From: Desulfovibrio sp. JY
GTDB taxonomy: Bacteria > Desulfobacterota > Desulfovibrionia > Desulfovibrionales > Desulfovibrionaceae
Direction of reading: 5' to 3'
Assembly (NCBI GenBank): GCA_021730285.1
Contig: CP082962.1
Location: forward strand, 2,914,001-2,978,000
DNA: 64,000 nt
Below, piece by piece: positions 29,397-47,284 of this stretch (its first letter is position 1; each line of letters starts with the position of its first letter). A program made the position numbers and the translations under genes. The notes beneath the pieces were generated by a model, which was given only the letters and a program-made list of their open reading frames with translations, did no database searches and was not told where the DNA came from.

Positions 29397-30023
29397 ATGG
29401 CGACGTATGAGGAACTGGCGAAAGCCGTGGAGGGGGAGGCGCCGTTTCTGGCCAGATGCCTGCGCATGGCCGGCAACGAGGCCTGCATCAAGTTGGCCGT
29501 GGATGTCTGGGCCAAGGCCTGCGGCGAGTCCTGCGACCTGGACAAGTTGCTTGCGGCCGCCGGCGATCCGAACAACAAGGAGAAACTGGCGGCGGCGAAC
29601 AAGGACATTTTGCTGTGGCTGGAAAGGGTCAGCGCCTTGCAGGCGCTGGAGCAGCGTCAGGCCCGGATCAACATGGGCGCCATCGACGTGCGGGACTATG
29701 ACAATCTCAAGGCGCTCAATTTATGGGCGAAAATGATTGTGGGCGGGTTGGTGGTGTTGGGGTTCTTTGTCGGATTGTACTTGTTTTATAAAATGGGCGA
29801 TGCGCATAACAACAATCCGCAGTTTTCCTTCCTGGTCGGTGCGCTGGTCACGGCCTTCACCGCGGTCGTGCAATATTTCTTCGGATCGAGCGTGGGCAGT
29901 GCCGAGAAATCGCACATGATGCAGAGCAGGGAAAATGCAGCGGCCGCGCTCGCCTCGCCGGCTCCGACACCACCGGCTCCGACCCCGACGCCGCCAGTCA
30001 CGACGCCGTCGACAGCGTCGTAG
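29397..30023 (+). CDS. Holin-like two-TM protein, orphan
   Basis: 208 residues. ATG after GAGGAGG. Residues 1-108 are soluble and helical; TM1 about 113-131, TM2 about 144-163, followed by 'YFFGSSVGSAEKSHMM' (161-175). The sequence FGSSxGSxxK directly after a TM is the signature I associate with phage and gene-transfer-agent 3TM-type holins. The tail is Pro/Thr/Ala-rich. No endolysin, spanin or other phage gene is near, so it is an orphan; with an unusually long N-terminal soluble domain it may be a domesticated membrane protein. Own terminator at 30072. Confidence 0.6.
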   Translation: MATYEELAKAVEGEAPFLARCLRMAGNEACIKLAVDVWAKACGESCDLDKLLAAAGDPNNKEKLAAANKDILLWLERVSALQALEQRQARINMGAIDVRDYDNLKALNLWAKMIVGGLVVLGFFVGLYLFYKMGDAHNNNPQFSFLVGALVTAFTAVVQYFFGSSVGSAEKSHMMQSRENAAAALASPAPTPPAPTPTPPVTTPSTAS

Positions 30024-30071
30024 GGATCGTCCGCGCCCGGGCTGTTCCCTGCGCGGGCGGCCTGAAGCGCG

Positions 30072-30118
30072 AAGGCGGGCTTTCCCCAACCCGAAGGAGA
30101 GGAAAGCCCGCCTTTTTT
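30072..30118 (+). terminator. Intrinsic terminator after the holin-like gene
   Basis: Perfect 14-bp stem (AAGGCGGGCTTTCC 30072-30085 / 30101-30114), 15-nt loop, then a run of T (30113-30118). It separates the convergent ftsH. Confidence 0.9.
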
Positions 30119-30137
30119 ATCGCCCGAAAGGAAGGCG

Positions 30138-31976
30138 CTAGGCCGCGGGGGCGCTTTCGGCCGCCTCCACCAGGGCCCTAAACTGCGTCTCGTCGATGGT
30201 TTCCGTTTCCAGCAGCGTCTTGGCGATATTTTCCAACAGCTCTTTCTTGTCGGCCAGAAGCTCGGCCACGCGGCCCTGCGACGCTTCCAGGATCTCCTTG
30301 ATCTCGGCGTCGAGCTTGGCCGCCGTGGCTTCGGAATATTCCCGGCCGGCCAGCCCGCTTTGCTCGGTGCCCAGAAAGACCGGCCGACTCTGTCGCGGAA
30401 AGGTGGCCGGTCCGAGCGTCCTGCCCATGCCGTACTCGGCCACCATGGCCCGGGCGATGTCGGTTGCCCGTTGCAGGTCGTTGTGCGCCCCGGTGGAGAT
30501 TTCCCCGAAAATCAGGCGCTCGGCCCCGCGTCCGCCAAGCAGCACGTCGATTTTGCCGAGCAGTTCCGTCTGGGTCATGAGGTAGCGGTCCTCGGTCGGT
30601 AGTTGCTGGGTCCAGCCAAGGGCCCCGATGCCGCGTGGTACGATGGAAATCTTGTGCACCGCGTCGGCTCCGGGCGTGCAGGTGGCCACCACGGCGTGGC
30701 CGGCCTCGTGGTAGGCCACCACCTGCTTCTCCTTGGGGTTGATGACGCGGTTCTTTTTTTCCAGGCCGCCCATGATGCGGTCCACGGCCTCCTCCAGGTC
30801 GGCCATGCCCACCGCGTCCTTGTCCTTGCGCGCGGCCAGAAGCGCCGCCTCGTTGATGGCGTTGGCCAGATCGGCCCCGGAAAATCCCGGCGTCTTGCGG
30901 GCGATGACCGAAAGGTCCACCTCGGGGGCCAGGATGACCTTGGCCGCGTGGACGCGCAGGATCGCCTCGCGCCCGGCCACGTCCGGCTTGTCCACCAGCA
31001 CCTGCCGGTCGAAGCGCCCGGCCCGCAGCAGCGCCGGATCGAGGGTCTCGGGCCGGTTGGTGGCGGCCATGATGATGACCCCCACGCGCGGGTCGAAGCC
31101 GTCCATTTCGACCAGCAGCTGGTTTAAGGTCTGCTCCCGCTCGTCATGCCCCCCGACGATGGCCCCGGCCCGGGATTTGCCGATGGCGTCGAGCTCGTCG
31201 ATAAAGATGATGCACGGGGCCTTTTCCTTGGCCTGGGTGAAAAGCTCGCGCACCCGGGCCGCGCCCACGCCCACGAACATTTCCACGAATTCCGAGCCGG
31301 AGATGGAGAAAAACGGCACACCGGCCTCGCCGGCCACGGCCCGGGCGAGGAGCGTCTTGCCCGTGCCCGGCGGGCCGATCAAAAGCACGCCCTTGGGCAT
31401 CTCGCCGCCGAGCCGCCGGAAGCGGTCCGGGGTCTTCAGGTAGTCGACGATCTCCACGAGCTCGGCCTTGGCCTCGTCGCAGCCGGCCACGTCGGCAAAG
31501 CGGGTGGAGAGATCCTTCTCGGCGTAGACCCGGGCCTTGTTCTTGCCGAAGGCCATGACGCCGGCTCCCGGATTCATGCGCTGCATGAGGAAATACCAGA
31601 TGCCGAAGAAGATCATGATGGGGATGATCCAGGACAGGATGTCGCGCAGGAAGGTGGATTCGGGCTGGGCCCGGAAATGGACGTTGTATTTGGCCAGTTC
31701 GTTGGACAGGTCCTGGGCGACCCGGCGGGTGACGAATTCCTCGTCCTTGGGTTCCTTGGTTTGCGCGTCCGGCACCTTCATGGTGCCGGCGATGACGTCG
31801 CCGGTGATGGACACCTCGGTGATGTCGCCGGCCTGGAGCTTTTTCAGGAATTCGGAATAGGGCAGGTTTTTGGGGCCGTAGGTGGTGACGATGAAGTTGT
31901 TGAGCAGCAAAACGCCCCATATGGCGATGAGCACGTACCAAAAGGAAAATCGATGATGCTTTTCCATGTTTTTCAC
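30138..31976 (-). CDS. ftsH: FtsH, ATP-dependent membrane zinc protease
   Basis: 612 residues. Two N-terminal TM segments (about 11-31 and 110-130) flank a periplasmic loop; Walker A GPPGTGKT, Walker B '[12 protein letters not shown]', second region of homology '[20 protein letters not shown]', and the M41 zinc motif HEAGH. Degrades misfolded membrane proteins and regulators such as LpxC or sigma32. The frame opens with GTG at 31976; an ATG at 31967 (three codons later) is an equally possible start since neither has a strong ribosome site. Divergent from the tRNA-tuf cluster. Confidence 0.96.
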   Translation of the reverse strand: MKNMEKHHRFSFWYVLIAIWGVLLLNNFIVTTYGPKNLPYSEFLKKLQAGDITEVSITGDVIAGTMKVPDAQTKEPKDEEFVTRRVAQDLSNELAKYNVHFRAQPESTFLRDILSWIIPIMIFFGIWYFLMQRMNPGAGVMAFGKNKARVYAEKDLSTRFADVAGCDEAKAELVEIVDYLKTPDRFRRLGGEMPKGVLLIGPPGTGKTLLARAVAGEAGVPFFSISGSEFVEMFVGVGAARVRELFTQAKEKAPCIIFIDELDAIGKSRAGAIVGGHDEREQTLNQLLVEMDGFDPRVGVIIMAATNRPETLDPALLRAGRFDRQVLVDKPDVAGREAILRVHAAKVILAPEVDLSVIARKTPGFSGADLANAINEAALLAARKDKDAVGMADLEEAVDRIMGGLEKKNRVINPKEKQVVAYHEAGHAVVATCTPGADAVHKISIVPRGIGALGWTQQLPTEDRYLMTQTELLGKIDVLLGGRGAERLIFGEISTGAHNDLQRATDIARAMVAEYGMGRTLGPATFPRQSRPVFLGTEQSGLAGREYSEATAAKLDAEIKEILEASQGRVAELLADKKELLENIAKTLLETETIDETQFRALVEAAESAPAA

Positions 31977-32197
31977 GCAGCACTCGATGGGTGGAAGGTT
32001 TGGGTTCGGTCTTTATCGTTATGGTTCCTACGGAAAATCGCGCGCCTTGGCAACGCGGGCGGCAAAGGCGGTCGGCAGGGGAGACGAAAAAAAAAGCGGA
32101 TTTGGAAAAAAGTTGTTGCCAAGGGTAAGGCTCCAGCGTAATAAACCCACTTCGCGTCCGCCTGAAGCGGATGTGGCCGTGAGCGAACGAAAAAGAC

Positions 32198-32226
32198 TTG
32201 ACAACCCGGCTTTGCCGAGCTAACTA
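32198..32226 (+). promoter_or_regulatory. Strong sigma70-type promoter of the tRNA-tuf operon
   Basis: TTGACA (32198-32203), 17-nt spacer, TAACTA (32221-32226), followed by a G/C-rich discriminator, about 15 nt before the first tRNA. The layout is that of stable-RNA promoters subject to stringent control (inference). Confidence 0.88.
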
Positions 32227-32240
32227 GCTGCCTCTTGGGC

Positions 32241-32316
32241 GCTGGCGTAGCTCAACTGGCAGAGCAGCTGATTTGTAATCAGCAGGTTGCGGGTTCGAGT
32301 CCCATCGCCAGCTCCA
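32241..32316 (+). tRNA. tRNA-Thr (TGT)
   Basis: 76 nt including encoded CCA. Acceptor GCTGGCG/CGCCAGC, anticodon loop TTTGTAA giving TGT (reads ACA), T-arm GGTTCGAGTC. First tRNA of the cluster. Confidence 0.97.
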
Positions 32317-32320
32317 GAGC

Positions 32321-32406
32321 GGAGGGGTTCCCGAGTGGCCAAAGGGAACAGACTGTAAATCTGTCGGCGTACGCCTTCGGTGGTTCAAATCCACCCCCCT
32401 CCACCA
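32321..32406 (+). tRNA. tRNA-Tyr (GTA)
   Basis: 86 nt with CCA; long variable arm as expected for Tyr. Acceptor GGAGGGG/CCCCTCC, anticodon loop CTGTAAA. Confidence 0.97.
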
Positions 32407-32465
32407 TAACGCGCGAATGCTGTAGGAGACAGGTAGACCTGTCGCATGTACTACGTGTGATATAC

Positions 32466-32542
32466 GCGGGAATAGCTCAATTGGCTAGAGCATCAGCCTT
32501 CCAAGCTGAGGGTTGCGAGTTCGAGTCTCGTTTCCCGCTCCA
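32466..32542 (+). tRNA. tRNA-Gly (TCC)
   Basis: 77 nt with CCA. Acceptor GCGGGAA/TTCCCGC, anticodon loop CTTCCAA. Confidence 0.97.
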
Positions 32543-32573
32543 GTGCCGCCCGTGTCCTACGCATTTTATAAAG

Positions 32574-32649
<76 letters not shown>

Positions 32650-32702
32650 TATCCAAATTCACCATAAAAATTCGAAGTCAAACCGCTGCTTAGGGGGACG
32701 AC

Positions 32703-33896
32703 ATGGGCAAGGCGAAATTTGAGCGGAAAAAGCCGCACGTCAACATCGGTACCATCGGGCACATCGACCACGGCAAGACCACGCTGACGGCCGCCATTAC
32801 GCGCCTGGCCAGCCTCAAGGGTTTTGGCGAATACGTTCCTTTCGATCAGATCGACAAGGCCCCCGAGGAAAAGGAACGCGGCATTACCATTGCCACGGCC
32901 CACGTCGAATACGAGACCGAAAAGCGGCACTACGCGCACGTCGACTGCCCCGGTCACGCCGACTACATCAAGAACATGATCACCGGCGCCGCCCAGATGG
33001 ACGGCGGCATCCTGGTGGTGGCCGCAACCGACGGCCCTATGCCCCAGACCCGTGAGCATATCCTGCTCGCCCGTCAGGTCGGCGTGCCCCAGCTCGTCGT
33101 CTTCATGAACAAGGTCGACTTGGTCGACGACCCCGAACTGCTCGAACTCGTCGAGCTCGAAGTGCGCGAGCTGCTCACCAAGTACGGCTTCCCCGGCGAC
33201 GAGATCCCGATCATCAAGGGTTCGGCCCTGAAGGCCCTGGAGGCCGAAGGCCCGGACAGCCCGGACGCCAAGCCGATCTTCGAGCTGCTTGACGCCTGCG
33301 ACACCTACATTCCTGAGCCCAAGCGCGACATCGACAAGCCGTACCTCATGCCCATCGAGGACGTGTTCTCCATCTCCGGTCGCGGCACCGTCGTCACTGG
33401 TCGTGTCGAGCGCGGCATCATCACCGTGGGCGACGAAGTGGCGATCGTCGGCATCAAGGACACGGTCAAGACCACCTGCACCGGCGTCGAGATGTTCCGC
33501 AAGATTCTCGACCAGGGCCAGGCCGGCGACAACGTCGGCGTGCTGCTGCGCGGTGTCAAGCGCGACGATGTCGTGCGCGGCCAGGTTCTGGCCAAGCCCG
33601 GCACCATCACCCCGCACCGCAAGTTCAAGGGCGAGGTCTACGTTCTCAACAAGGAAGAGGGCGGCCGCCACACCCCGTTCTTCACCGGCTACCGTCCCCA
33701 GTTCTATTTCCGCACGACCGACATCACGGGCGTCGTGACCCTGGCCGAGGGCGTCGAAATGGTGATGCCCGGCGACAACGCCACGTTCAACGTGGAGTTG
33801 ATCGCCCCCATCGCCATGGAGAAGGGCCTGCGCTTCGCCATTCGCGAAGGCGGCCGGACCGTCGGTGCCGGCGTCGTCTCTGAAATCGTGGAGTAA
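32703..33896 (+). CDS. tuf: Elongation factor Tu
   Basis: 397 residues, full length. Delivers aminoacyl-tRNA to the ribosome. P-loop GHIDHGKT at 19-26, effector '[18 protein letters not shown]', '[21 protein letters not shown]', 'MNKVD', 'GSALKAL', and C-terminal beta barrels ending '[21 protein letters not shown]'. GGGG ribosome site upstream. Followed 3 nt later by rpmG, so co-translated in the operon. Confidence 0.99.
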   Translation: MGKAKFERKKPHVNIGTIGHIDHGKTTLTAAITRLASLKGFGEYVPFDQIDKAPEEKERGITIATAHVEYETEKRHYAHVDCPGHADYIKNMITGAAQMDGGILVVAATDGPMPQTREHILLARQVGVPQLVVFMNKVDLVDDPELLELVELEVRELLTKYGFPGDEIPIIKGSALKALEAEGPDSPDAKPIFELLDACDTYIPEPKRDIDKPYLMPIEDVFSISGRGTVVTGRVERGIITVGDEVAIVGIKDTVKTTCTGVEMFRKILDQGQAGDNVGVLLRGVKRDDVVRGQVLAKPGTITPHRKFKGEVYVLNKEEGGRHTPFFTGYRPQFYFRTTDITGVVTLAEGVEMVMPGDNATFNVELIAPIAMEKGLRFAIREGGRTVGAGVVSEIVE

Positions 33897-33899
33897 GTG

Positions 33900-34049
33900 A
33901 TGCGTATCAACATCCAGTTGCAGTGCACCGAGTGCAAGCGCAAGAATTATTCGACAGAAAAAAACAAGAAGAATACCACCGGCCGCCTCGAGGTGAAGAA
34001 GTATTGCCCGTTCGACCATAAGCATACGGTCCATCGGGAATCCAAGTAG
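33900..34049 (+). CDS. rpmG: Ribosomal protein bL33
   Basis: 49 residues: starts [17 protein letters not shown], middle '[25 protein letters not shown]'. Cys9 and Cys12 form a CxxC, but the second pair is Cys-x-x-Asp (CPFD), so only three of the four zinc Cys of a classical C+ L33 are present. ATG lies 3 nt after the tuf stop. Short genes like this are easily missed; the family match is unambiguous. Confidence 0.95.
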   Translation: MRINIQLQCTECKRKNYSTEKNKKNTTGRLEVKKYCPFDHKHTVHRESK

Positions 34050-34066
34050 GCGCCGGGTATTAACGC

Positions 34067-34142
34067 AGGGCAGTAGCTCCAACGGTAGAGCATCGGACTC
34101 CAAATCCGAGGGCTGGGGGTTCGAATCCCTCCTGCCCTGCCA
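34067..34142 (+). tRNA. tRNA-Trp (CCA)
   Basis: 76 nt with CCA. Acceptor AGGGCAG/CTGCCCT, anticodon loop CTCCAAA. Lies between rpmG and secE, the usual place. Confidence 0.97.
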
Positions 34143-34163
34143 TTATTCGAGCAAGGCGAGGTC

Positions 34164-34466
34164 ATGGCCAAAGAAAAGACACAGGCAGCCCAGGGCGCTG
34201 ACAAGCCCCTCAAGGCTGCGGCTGGCAAGTCCACCGCCAAGGCGGAGGCCCCGGCCAAGTCCGGAAAATCCATGATGGGTTACGCCAAGGCGGCCCAGGA
34301 ATTTTTCGAGCAGTCCAAGGTCGAACTGAAAAAGGTGACCTGGCCCACCCGCCAGGAAACCGTCAAGACCGGCGTCGCCGTATTGGTTTTCAGCGTCATA
34401 ATGGCCATTTACCTCGGTGTCGTCGACATGGCCCTGTCCAGGCTTGTCGCGTTCATTCTATCGTAA
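34164..34466 (+). CDS. secE: Preprotein translocase subunit SecE
   Basis: 100 residues. A basic, Ala/Lys-rich N-terminal extension (about 40 residues), then the amphipathic 'FFEQSKVELKKVTWPTRQETVKTG' helix diagnostic of SecE and one C-terminal TM segment ('VAVLVFSVIMAIYLGVVDMALSRLVAFIL'). Single-TM form of the SecYEG clamp subunit. Followed by nusG after 11 nt, the conserved secE-nusG pair. Confidence 0.95.
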   Translation: MAKEKTQAAQGADKPLKAAAGKSTAKAEAPAKSGKSMMGYAKAAQEFFEQSKVELKKVTWPTRQETVKTGVAVLVFSVIMAIYLGVVDMALSRLVAFILS

Positions 34467-34477
34467 CGGGATCGATC

Positions 34478-35041
34478 ATGACCGAACAGGAAGGCTCCGG
34501 CGAACAGCGCGTACCCGCGCGGTGGTATATAGTCCACACTTACTCGGGTTTCGAGAACCGTGTGGAGCAGACCATCCGCGAGATGATGCGCACCGGCCAG
34601 GATGGCGGGAGCATCGAGGAAGTCGTCGTTCCCACGGAAAAGGTCATCGAATTGGTCAAGGGGGAGAAGCGGACCTCCACCCGCAAGTTCTACCCGGGGT
34701 ACGTCATGGTCAAGATGGCCATGAACGACAACTCCTGGCACCTTGTGCAGTCCATTCCCCGCGTGACCGGATTCATCGGCGGCAAGAACCAGCCCACGCC
34801 CATGCGCGACAGCGAGGCTGACAAGATTTTGAACCTGATGGTCAGCCGTCAGGAGCAGCCCAGACCCAAGTATCATTTCGAGCGGGGCGACGACGTCCGC
34901 GTCATCGACGGTCCCTTCGGCGGCTTCAACGGCGTTGTCGAGGACGTCAACTACGACAAGGGCAAACTTCGCGTCTCGGTATCCATCTTCGGGCGGCAGA
35001 CGCCGGTGGAGCTCGATTTCGTGCAGGTGAGCAAAAACTAA
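34478..35041 (+). CDS. nusG: Transcription termination/antitermination factor NusG
   Basis: 187 residues. NGN domain starts '[23 protein letters not shown]', with '[34 protein letters not shown]'; KOW domain '[40 protein letters not shown]' at the C-terminus. Binds RNA polymerase and links it to Rho or the ribosome. Located between secE and rplK as usual. Confidence 0.98.
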   Translation: MTEQEGSGEQRVPARWYIVHTYSGFENRVEQTIREMMRTGQDGGSIEEVVVPTEKVIELVKGEKRTSTRKFYPGYVMVKMAMNDNSWHLVQSIPRVTGFIGGKNQPTPMRDSEADKILNLMVSRQEQPRPKYHFERGDDVRVIDGPFGGFNGVVEDVNYDKGKLRVSVSIFGRQTPVELDFVQVSKN

Positions 35042-35070
35042 CGGGCGTCGCCCGTTTAAGGATACGCATC

Positions 35071-35493
35071 ATGGCCAAGAAGATCGTCGCCAAGGTCAAA
35101 TTGCAGCTTCCGGCCGGCTCGGCCAACCCGTCTCCGCCGGTCGGTCCGGCCCTGGGTCAGCACGGCGTCAACATCATGGAATTCTGCAAGGCGTTCAACG
35201 CCAAGACCATGGAGCAGAAGGGCACCATCATCCCGGCGCTCATCACCATCTACGCCGATCGCTCCTTTACGTTCATCACCAAGACGCCGCCGGCCTCGGT
35301 GCTGCTGGTCAAGGCCGCCAAGATCGACAAGGGATCGGGCGAGCCCAACAAGACCAAGGTGGGCAAGGTGACCAAGGCCCAGATCGAGGAAATAGCCAAA
35401 CTCAAGCTCGTGGACATGACGGCCAAGGACGTGGAGGCGGCTTGCCGCACCATCTCCGGCACGGCCCGCAGCATGGGTATCGACATCGTCTAA
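35071..35493 (+). CDS. rplK: Ribosomal protein uL11
   Basis: 140 residues. '[40 protein letters not shown]' N-terminal domain and rRNA-binding C-terminal domain ending '[25 protein letters not shown]'. AAGGAT-type site upstream. Part of the L11-L1 pair. Confidence 0.98.
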   Translation: MAKKIVAKVKLQLPAGSANPSPPVGPALGQHGVNIMEFCKAFNAKTMEQKGTIIPALITIYADRSFTFITKTPPASVLLVKAAKIDKGSGEPNKTKVGKVTKAQIEEIAKLKLVDMTAKDVEAACRTISGTARSMGIDIV

Positions 35494-35522
35494 CCGGCAC
35501 GACCGCGAGAGGATATTTCGAA

Positions 35523-36230
35523 ATGGCCAAGCACGGCAAAAAATACCGCGAGGCGGTCAAAGACCTTGACCTCACGAACAAATACGAATTGAACGAAGCC
35601 ATGGCTCTGACCGTCAAGACGGGCGTGGCCAAGTTCGACGAGACCGTCGACGTCGCCCTGTGCCTGGGCGTTAACCCCAAATACTCCGACCAGATGGTGC
35701 GCGGCGCCGTTTCGCTGCCCCATGGGCTCGGCAAGAACGTGCGCGTGGTCGCCTTCTGCAAGGGCGACAAGGAAGCCGAGGCCCGTGAGGCCGGAGCCGA
35801 CTTCGCCGGCGGCGACGAGCTGATCGAGAAGATCAAGGGCGGTTTCCTCGACTTCGACAAGGCCGTGGCCACCCCGGACATGATGGCCTCGGTCGGCAAG
35901 ATCGGCAAGATCCTCGGCCCCCGCGGACTCATGCCCAACGCCAAGACCGGCACCGTCACCTTCGACATCGCCAAGGCCGTTCAGGAACTCAAGGCCGGCA
36001 AGGTGGAGTTCAAGGTCGACAAGGCCGGCGTGCTCCACGTGTCGCTCGGCAAGCGTTCGTTCGGTCCCGAGAAGTTGCTCGACAATTTTCGGGCCCTGAT
36101 CGACACGGTCATACGCCTCAAGCCCTCGGCCGCCAAGGGAACCTATCTGCAGGCCATGGCCCTGGCCACGACCATGGGCCCCGGCATCAAGGTGGACACC
36201 CAGTCGGTACGCAAGCTCCTCGAGGGCTAA
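35523..36230 (+). CDS. rplA: Ribosomal protein uL1
   Basis: 235 residues. ATG 35523 (after GAGAGGA) yields '[29 protein letters not shown]', typical for L1; the frame is open upstream but without a site. '[29 protein letters not shown]' is the family signature. In many bacteria L1 represses its own operon. Followed by an attenuator-like hairpin before rplJ. Confidence 0.98.
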   Translation: MAKHGKKYREAVKDLDLTNKYELNEAMALTVKTGVAKFDETVDVALCLGVNPKYSDQMVRGAVSLPHGLGKNVRVVAFCKGDKEAEAREAGADFAGGDELIEKIKGGFLDFDKAVATPDMMASVGKIGKILGPRGLMPNAKTGTVTFDIAKAVQELKAGKVEFKVDKAGVLHVSLGKRSFGPEKLLDNFRALIDTVIRLKPSAAKGTYLQAMALATTMGPGIKVDTQSVRKLLEG

Positions 36231-36257
36231 CTTTAGCCCCCCTTTAGGCAACCAATT

Positions 36258-36299
36258 GTCCCCGGCCAAAGGTGCGTCCTTTGGCCAGGGACGATTTTT
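36258..36299 (+). terminator. Attenuator-like hairpin in the rplJ leader
   Basis: GTCCCCGGCCAAAGG (36258-36272) pairs with CCTTTGGCCAGGGAC (36278-36292) with one G/T position, then GATTTTT. It splits rplKA from rplJL within a 195-nt leader, where L10(L12)4 is known to autoregulate in other bacteria. Whether it stops part of transcription or is an mRNA control structure cannot be told. Confidence 0.75.
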
Positions 36300-36425
36300 C
36301 GATATAAAACAGGGCATGGAAGGCGAGTCAGAGACAGCGGGTGGGGACGTCCCCCTTAATTTCCCGCCGAGATTCGGCTTTGGCTCCCTTGAAGGCCCTC
36401 CAACCCGCATGTGGAGGTAGGTACC

Positions 36426-36947
36426 GTGCAACGTGCGCAAAAAAACGAGATTATCGAACAACTGCGCGCCAAGGCGGACCGTGCCGGCATTGCGGTGGTC
36501 ACCGACTTTCGGACGATGACCGTCGAGGAGTTGACCGAACTGCGCGTCAAGCTCCGCGCCGCGGGCATCGACTACCAGGTTGTGAAAAACACCCTGGCCC
36601 GTCTGGCGGTGAAAGACGGCGCCCATGACATCCTGAAGGATCACCTGAAGGAAAACAATGCCATCGCCTTCGGCTACGACGATCCCGTCGTCGCCGCCAA
36701 GGCCCTGGTGGACTACGCCAAGACCAGCAAGAAGTTCACGGTCAAGCACGCCAGCCTCGGCGGCTCGCTCATCGATTCCAACGGGGTCGTCGAGCTGTCC
36801 AAGCTGCCGAGCAAGCCCGAACTTCTGGCCCATACCCTTGGCACCATGAACGCCGTTCCCACCAACTTTGTCAGCCTGTTTGCGAACGTCATCCGCGGCA
36901 TGTTGTACGCGCTGACGGCCATCAAGGACAAAAAGGAAGCCGCGTAA
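36426..36947 (+). CDS. rplJ: Ribosomal protein uL10
   Basis: 173 residues, GTG start at 36426 with GGAGG at 36413-36417; the in-frame GTG at 36411 lies on the ribosome site itself and is rejected. '[46 protein letters not shown]' and '[12 protein letters not shown]' identify L10; the C-terminal helix ('[20 protein letters not shown]') holds the L7/L12 dimers encoded next. A long leader suggests translational feedback by the L10-L12 complex. Confidence 0.97.
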   Translation: MQRAQKNEIIEQLRAKADRAGIAVVTDFRTMTVEELTELRVKLRAAGIDYQVVKNTLARLAVKDGAHDILKDHLKENNAIAFGYDDPVVAAKALVDYAKTSKKFTVKHASLGGSLIDSNGVVELSKLPSKPELLAHTLGTMNAVPTNFVSLFANVIRGMLYALTAIKDKKEAA

Positions 36948-36992
36948 CCTGCCGGCTTTCGCCAAAGCGAACGTTTGAAGGAGAAACAGTCC

Positions 36993-37385
36993 ATGTCCGA
37001 CATCACCAAGGAACAAGTCGTCGATTTCATCGCCAATATGACCGTTCTCGAGCTCTCCCAGTTCATCAAGGAGCTTGAGGAGAAGTTCGGCGTTTCCGCC
37101 GCCGCCCCGGCCATGGGCATGATGATGGCCGCCCCCGCCGCCGGTGGCGATGCCGCCGCAGCCGAGGAAGAGAAGACCGAGTTCGACGTCGTGCTGACCG
37201 CCGCCGGCGGCAACAAGATTGCCGTCATCAAGGTCGTGCGCGCCCTGACCGGTCTGGGCCTCAAAGAAGCCAAGGCCAAGGTCGACGAGCTGCCCTCCAC
37301 CATCAAGGAAGGCGTGGCCAAGGCCGACGCCGAGGAAGCCAAAAAGCAGCTGGATGAAGCCGGAGCGACCTGCGAAATCAAGTAA
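36993..37385 (+). CDS. rplL: Ribosomal protein bL12 (L7/L12)
   Basis: 130 residues. ATG 36993, preceded by GAAGGAG, gives '[34 protein letters not shown]'; an Ala-rich hinge (about 38-60), and the C-terminal '[49 protein letters not shown]' factor-binding domain. Stalk protein recruiting translational GTPases. Terminator directly after. Confidence 0.98.
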   Translation: MSDITKEQVVDFIANMTVLELSQFIKELEEKFGVSAAAPAMGMMMAAPAAGGDAAAAEEEKTEFDVVLTAAGGNKIAVIKVVRALTGLGLKEAKAKVDELPSTIKEGVAKADAEEAKKQLDEAGATCEIK

Positions 37386-37413
37386 CGCGCCGCGCGTTTT
37401 TGTTGTCGACGTG

Positions 37414-37455
37414 AAAGAGCGCCCCCTTTCCACAGGGGCGGGGGCGCTCTTTTTG
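37414..37455 (+). terminator. Terminator after rplL
   Basis: AAAGAGCGCCCC pairs with the GGGGCGCTCTTT at 37441-37452, followed by TTTTT; a shorter inner CCCC/GGGG pairing competes. Likely partial read-through to rpoB, as in other rplJL-rpoBC operons. Confidence 0.85.
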
Positions 37456-37607
37456 CCTTTTTATCCTGTAAATGCTTTCCGTAGCCACCACCCCGGCGCA
37501 GCCTCGCCGGACCGGGGCGAAACCGGCGCCAGGCGCGCCTTGCAAGGCCGATGCGGGGCGCTGAGCCCCACTCCCTTCCAACGTCGTAGCCCTGCACAGA
37601 GGAAAAA

Positions 37608-41714
<4,107 letters not shown>

Positions 41715-41917
41715 GGCTGTGCGTCCGGGAGCCCGCCGCCCGTCCGGGTCCGATGCCGTGCATCGGATCCGGATGGGAGACACGGCAGGCCGACCCCGGG
41801 CCCGTATGCCATAGCCGACACTGGCCTTCGACAGCGTGTTTCGCCTAGCCAACGCCCGCCGGTTCCCCGGCCGGGCCCAGATGCGGGAAGGGTCCTCCCG
41901 CCATACGAGGTAACCGT
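41715..41917 (+). other. 203-nt rpoB-rpoC spacer
   Basis: No gene or terminator. Short inverted repeats are present (GGATCCGGATG around GATGCCGTGCATCGGATCC; GGGAAGGGTCCTCCC just before rpoC), and an AGGTAACC-type site (41908) precedes ATG 41918. Usually this spacer is below 100 nt. Confidence 0.5.
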
Positions 41918-46093
<4,176 letters not shown>

Positions 46094-46122
46094 GCTGTCG
46101 CGCCGCATCGCATCGCAACGAA

Positions 46123-46152
46123 AGGGGGCTCCATCCGGAGCCCCCTTTTTTT
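46123..46152 (+). terminator. Intrinsic terminator after rpoC
   Basis: AGGGGGCTCC (46123-46132) pairs with GGAGCCCCCT (46137-46146), 4-nt loop, then seven T. End of the 14-kb tRNA-tuf-rpo block. Confidence 0.95.
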
Positions 46153-46269
46153 ATCGGCATGGCTGGTTCCCTGGCGACGGCCTGGTTCCGATAAAGTGCC
46201 TTCTTGTTTCGCCCTGCCGCTCTGGTAAAAGGGTCGGCAAGGCATGGACGACAAGGAGGAAGACGGCCA

Positions 46270-47244
46270 ATGCTCAACAGACGTGTCTTTATGAAGGGTG
46301 CGGCCGTAGCCGCCCTGGGGGCGACGGTCGGGTTGCCGACGCGGCAGGCGGTGGCCGGGCCTCCGGCCAAGGTGTCGCGTCAGGTCCCGGGCTATTTCCG
46401 CTTGCCGGTCGGCGACATCGAGGTCACGGCCCTCTACGACGGCGGCGTGACCATCCCGCCCAAGATCCTCCACGGCGCGACGCCCCGGGAGATCGACGAT
46501 CTGGTGCGGCAGGCCTGCATCGACCTGGAACAGGGCCTGCCCACGGCGATCAACGCCTTTCTCATCAATACCGGAAACCATCTGCTGCTGGTGGATACCG
46601 GTGCCGGGGTGGCTTTCGGGAAAAAGGCGGGATTGCTGCCGGACAACATCCGGGCCGCCGGCTACGATCCCCATGAGATCGGTGTGGTGCTGCTCACCCA
46701 TCTCCATTCCGACCACGCCCTGGGCCTGACCGACGGGGCCGGTAGCGCGGTTTTCCCCCAGGCCCGTGTGCGCGTGGCCGCGGCCGAGGCGGCCTATTGG
46801 CTGGGGCCGGATGCAGCGCAACGTATCCCCGAGGAAAAACGCAAAATGTTGCCGGCGATCAAGGCCGCCCTGGCGCCGTACCAGGAAGCGGGCCGCTTTT
46901 CGACGTTCGCCCCGGGCGAGACGCCGGCTCCGGGCGTGGAGGCCGTGGCGCTCCCCGGACACACGCCCGGCCACACCGGCTATCGTCTGGCCTCGAAAGG
47001 GCAGGGCATCCTTTTCTGGGGCGATATCGTCCACTGTCTGGCCGTGCAGTTTCCACGCCCGGAGGTGTCCATCGACTTCGACATCGACCAGCCGGCGGCC
47101 GTGGCCACGCGAACCGCGCTCATGAAATCCCTGGCGACGGGGAAGGAGTGGGTGGCCGGGGCGCATCTGCCCTTTCCCAGCCTCGGGCACGTGCGGCAAG
47201 CCGGTGCTGGCTACGCCTGGTGCCCCGCGTTGTATGCGGGGTGA
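46270..47244 (+). CDS. Tat-exported metallo-beta-lactamase-fold hydrolase
   Basis: 324 residues. Twin-arginine signal 'NRRVFMKGAAVAALGATVG' (RRVFMK), so exported folded to the periplasm. Metal site: HLHSDH at His144-x-His146-x-Asp148-His149, 'LPGHTPGHTGYRL', 'FWGDIVH' and a late His. The layout 'INAFLINTGNHLLLVDTGAG' with 'LTHLHSDHALGL' resembles the AttM/quorum-quenching-lactonase and related alkylsulfatase-like hydrolases, not the antibiotic-hydrolysing class specifically. Substrate not assignable. A 20-bp tandem duplication spans the stop codon. Confidence 0.85.
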   Translation: MLNRRVFMKGAAVAALGATVGLPTRQAVAGPPAKVSRQVPGYFRLPVGDIEVTALYDGGVTIPPKILHGATPREIDDLVRQACIDLEQGLPTAINAFLINTGNHLLLVDTGAGVAFGKKAGLLPDNIRAAGYDPHEIGVVLLTHLHSDHALGLTDGAGSAVFPQARVRVAAAEAAYWLGPDAAQRIPEEKRKMLPAIKAALAPYQEAGRFSTFAPGETPAPGVEAVALPGHTPGHTGYRLASKGQGILFWGDIVHCLAVQFPRPEVSIDFDIDQPAAVATRTALMKSLATGKEWVAGAHLPFPSLGHVRQAGAGYAWCPALYAG

Positions 47245-47277
47245 AGAGAATAGAGAAGGGGTGAAGAGAATAGAGAA
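47238..47277 (+). repeat. 20-bp tandem duplication over the stop codon
   Basis: GGGGTGAAGAGAATAGAGAA occurs twice back to back (47238-47257 and 47258-47277); the TGA of the upstream gene lies in the first unit, and the second duplicates it. Probably replication slippage. Confidence 0.9.
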
Positions 47278-47284
47278 TGAAGAT

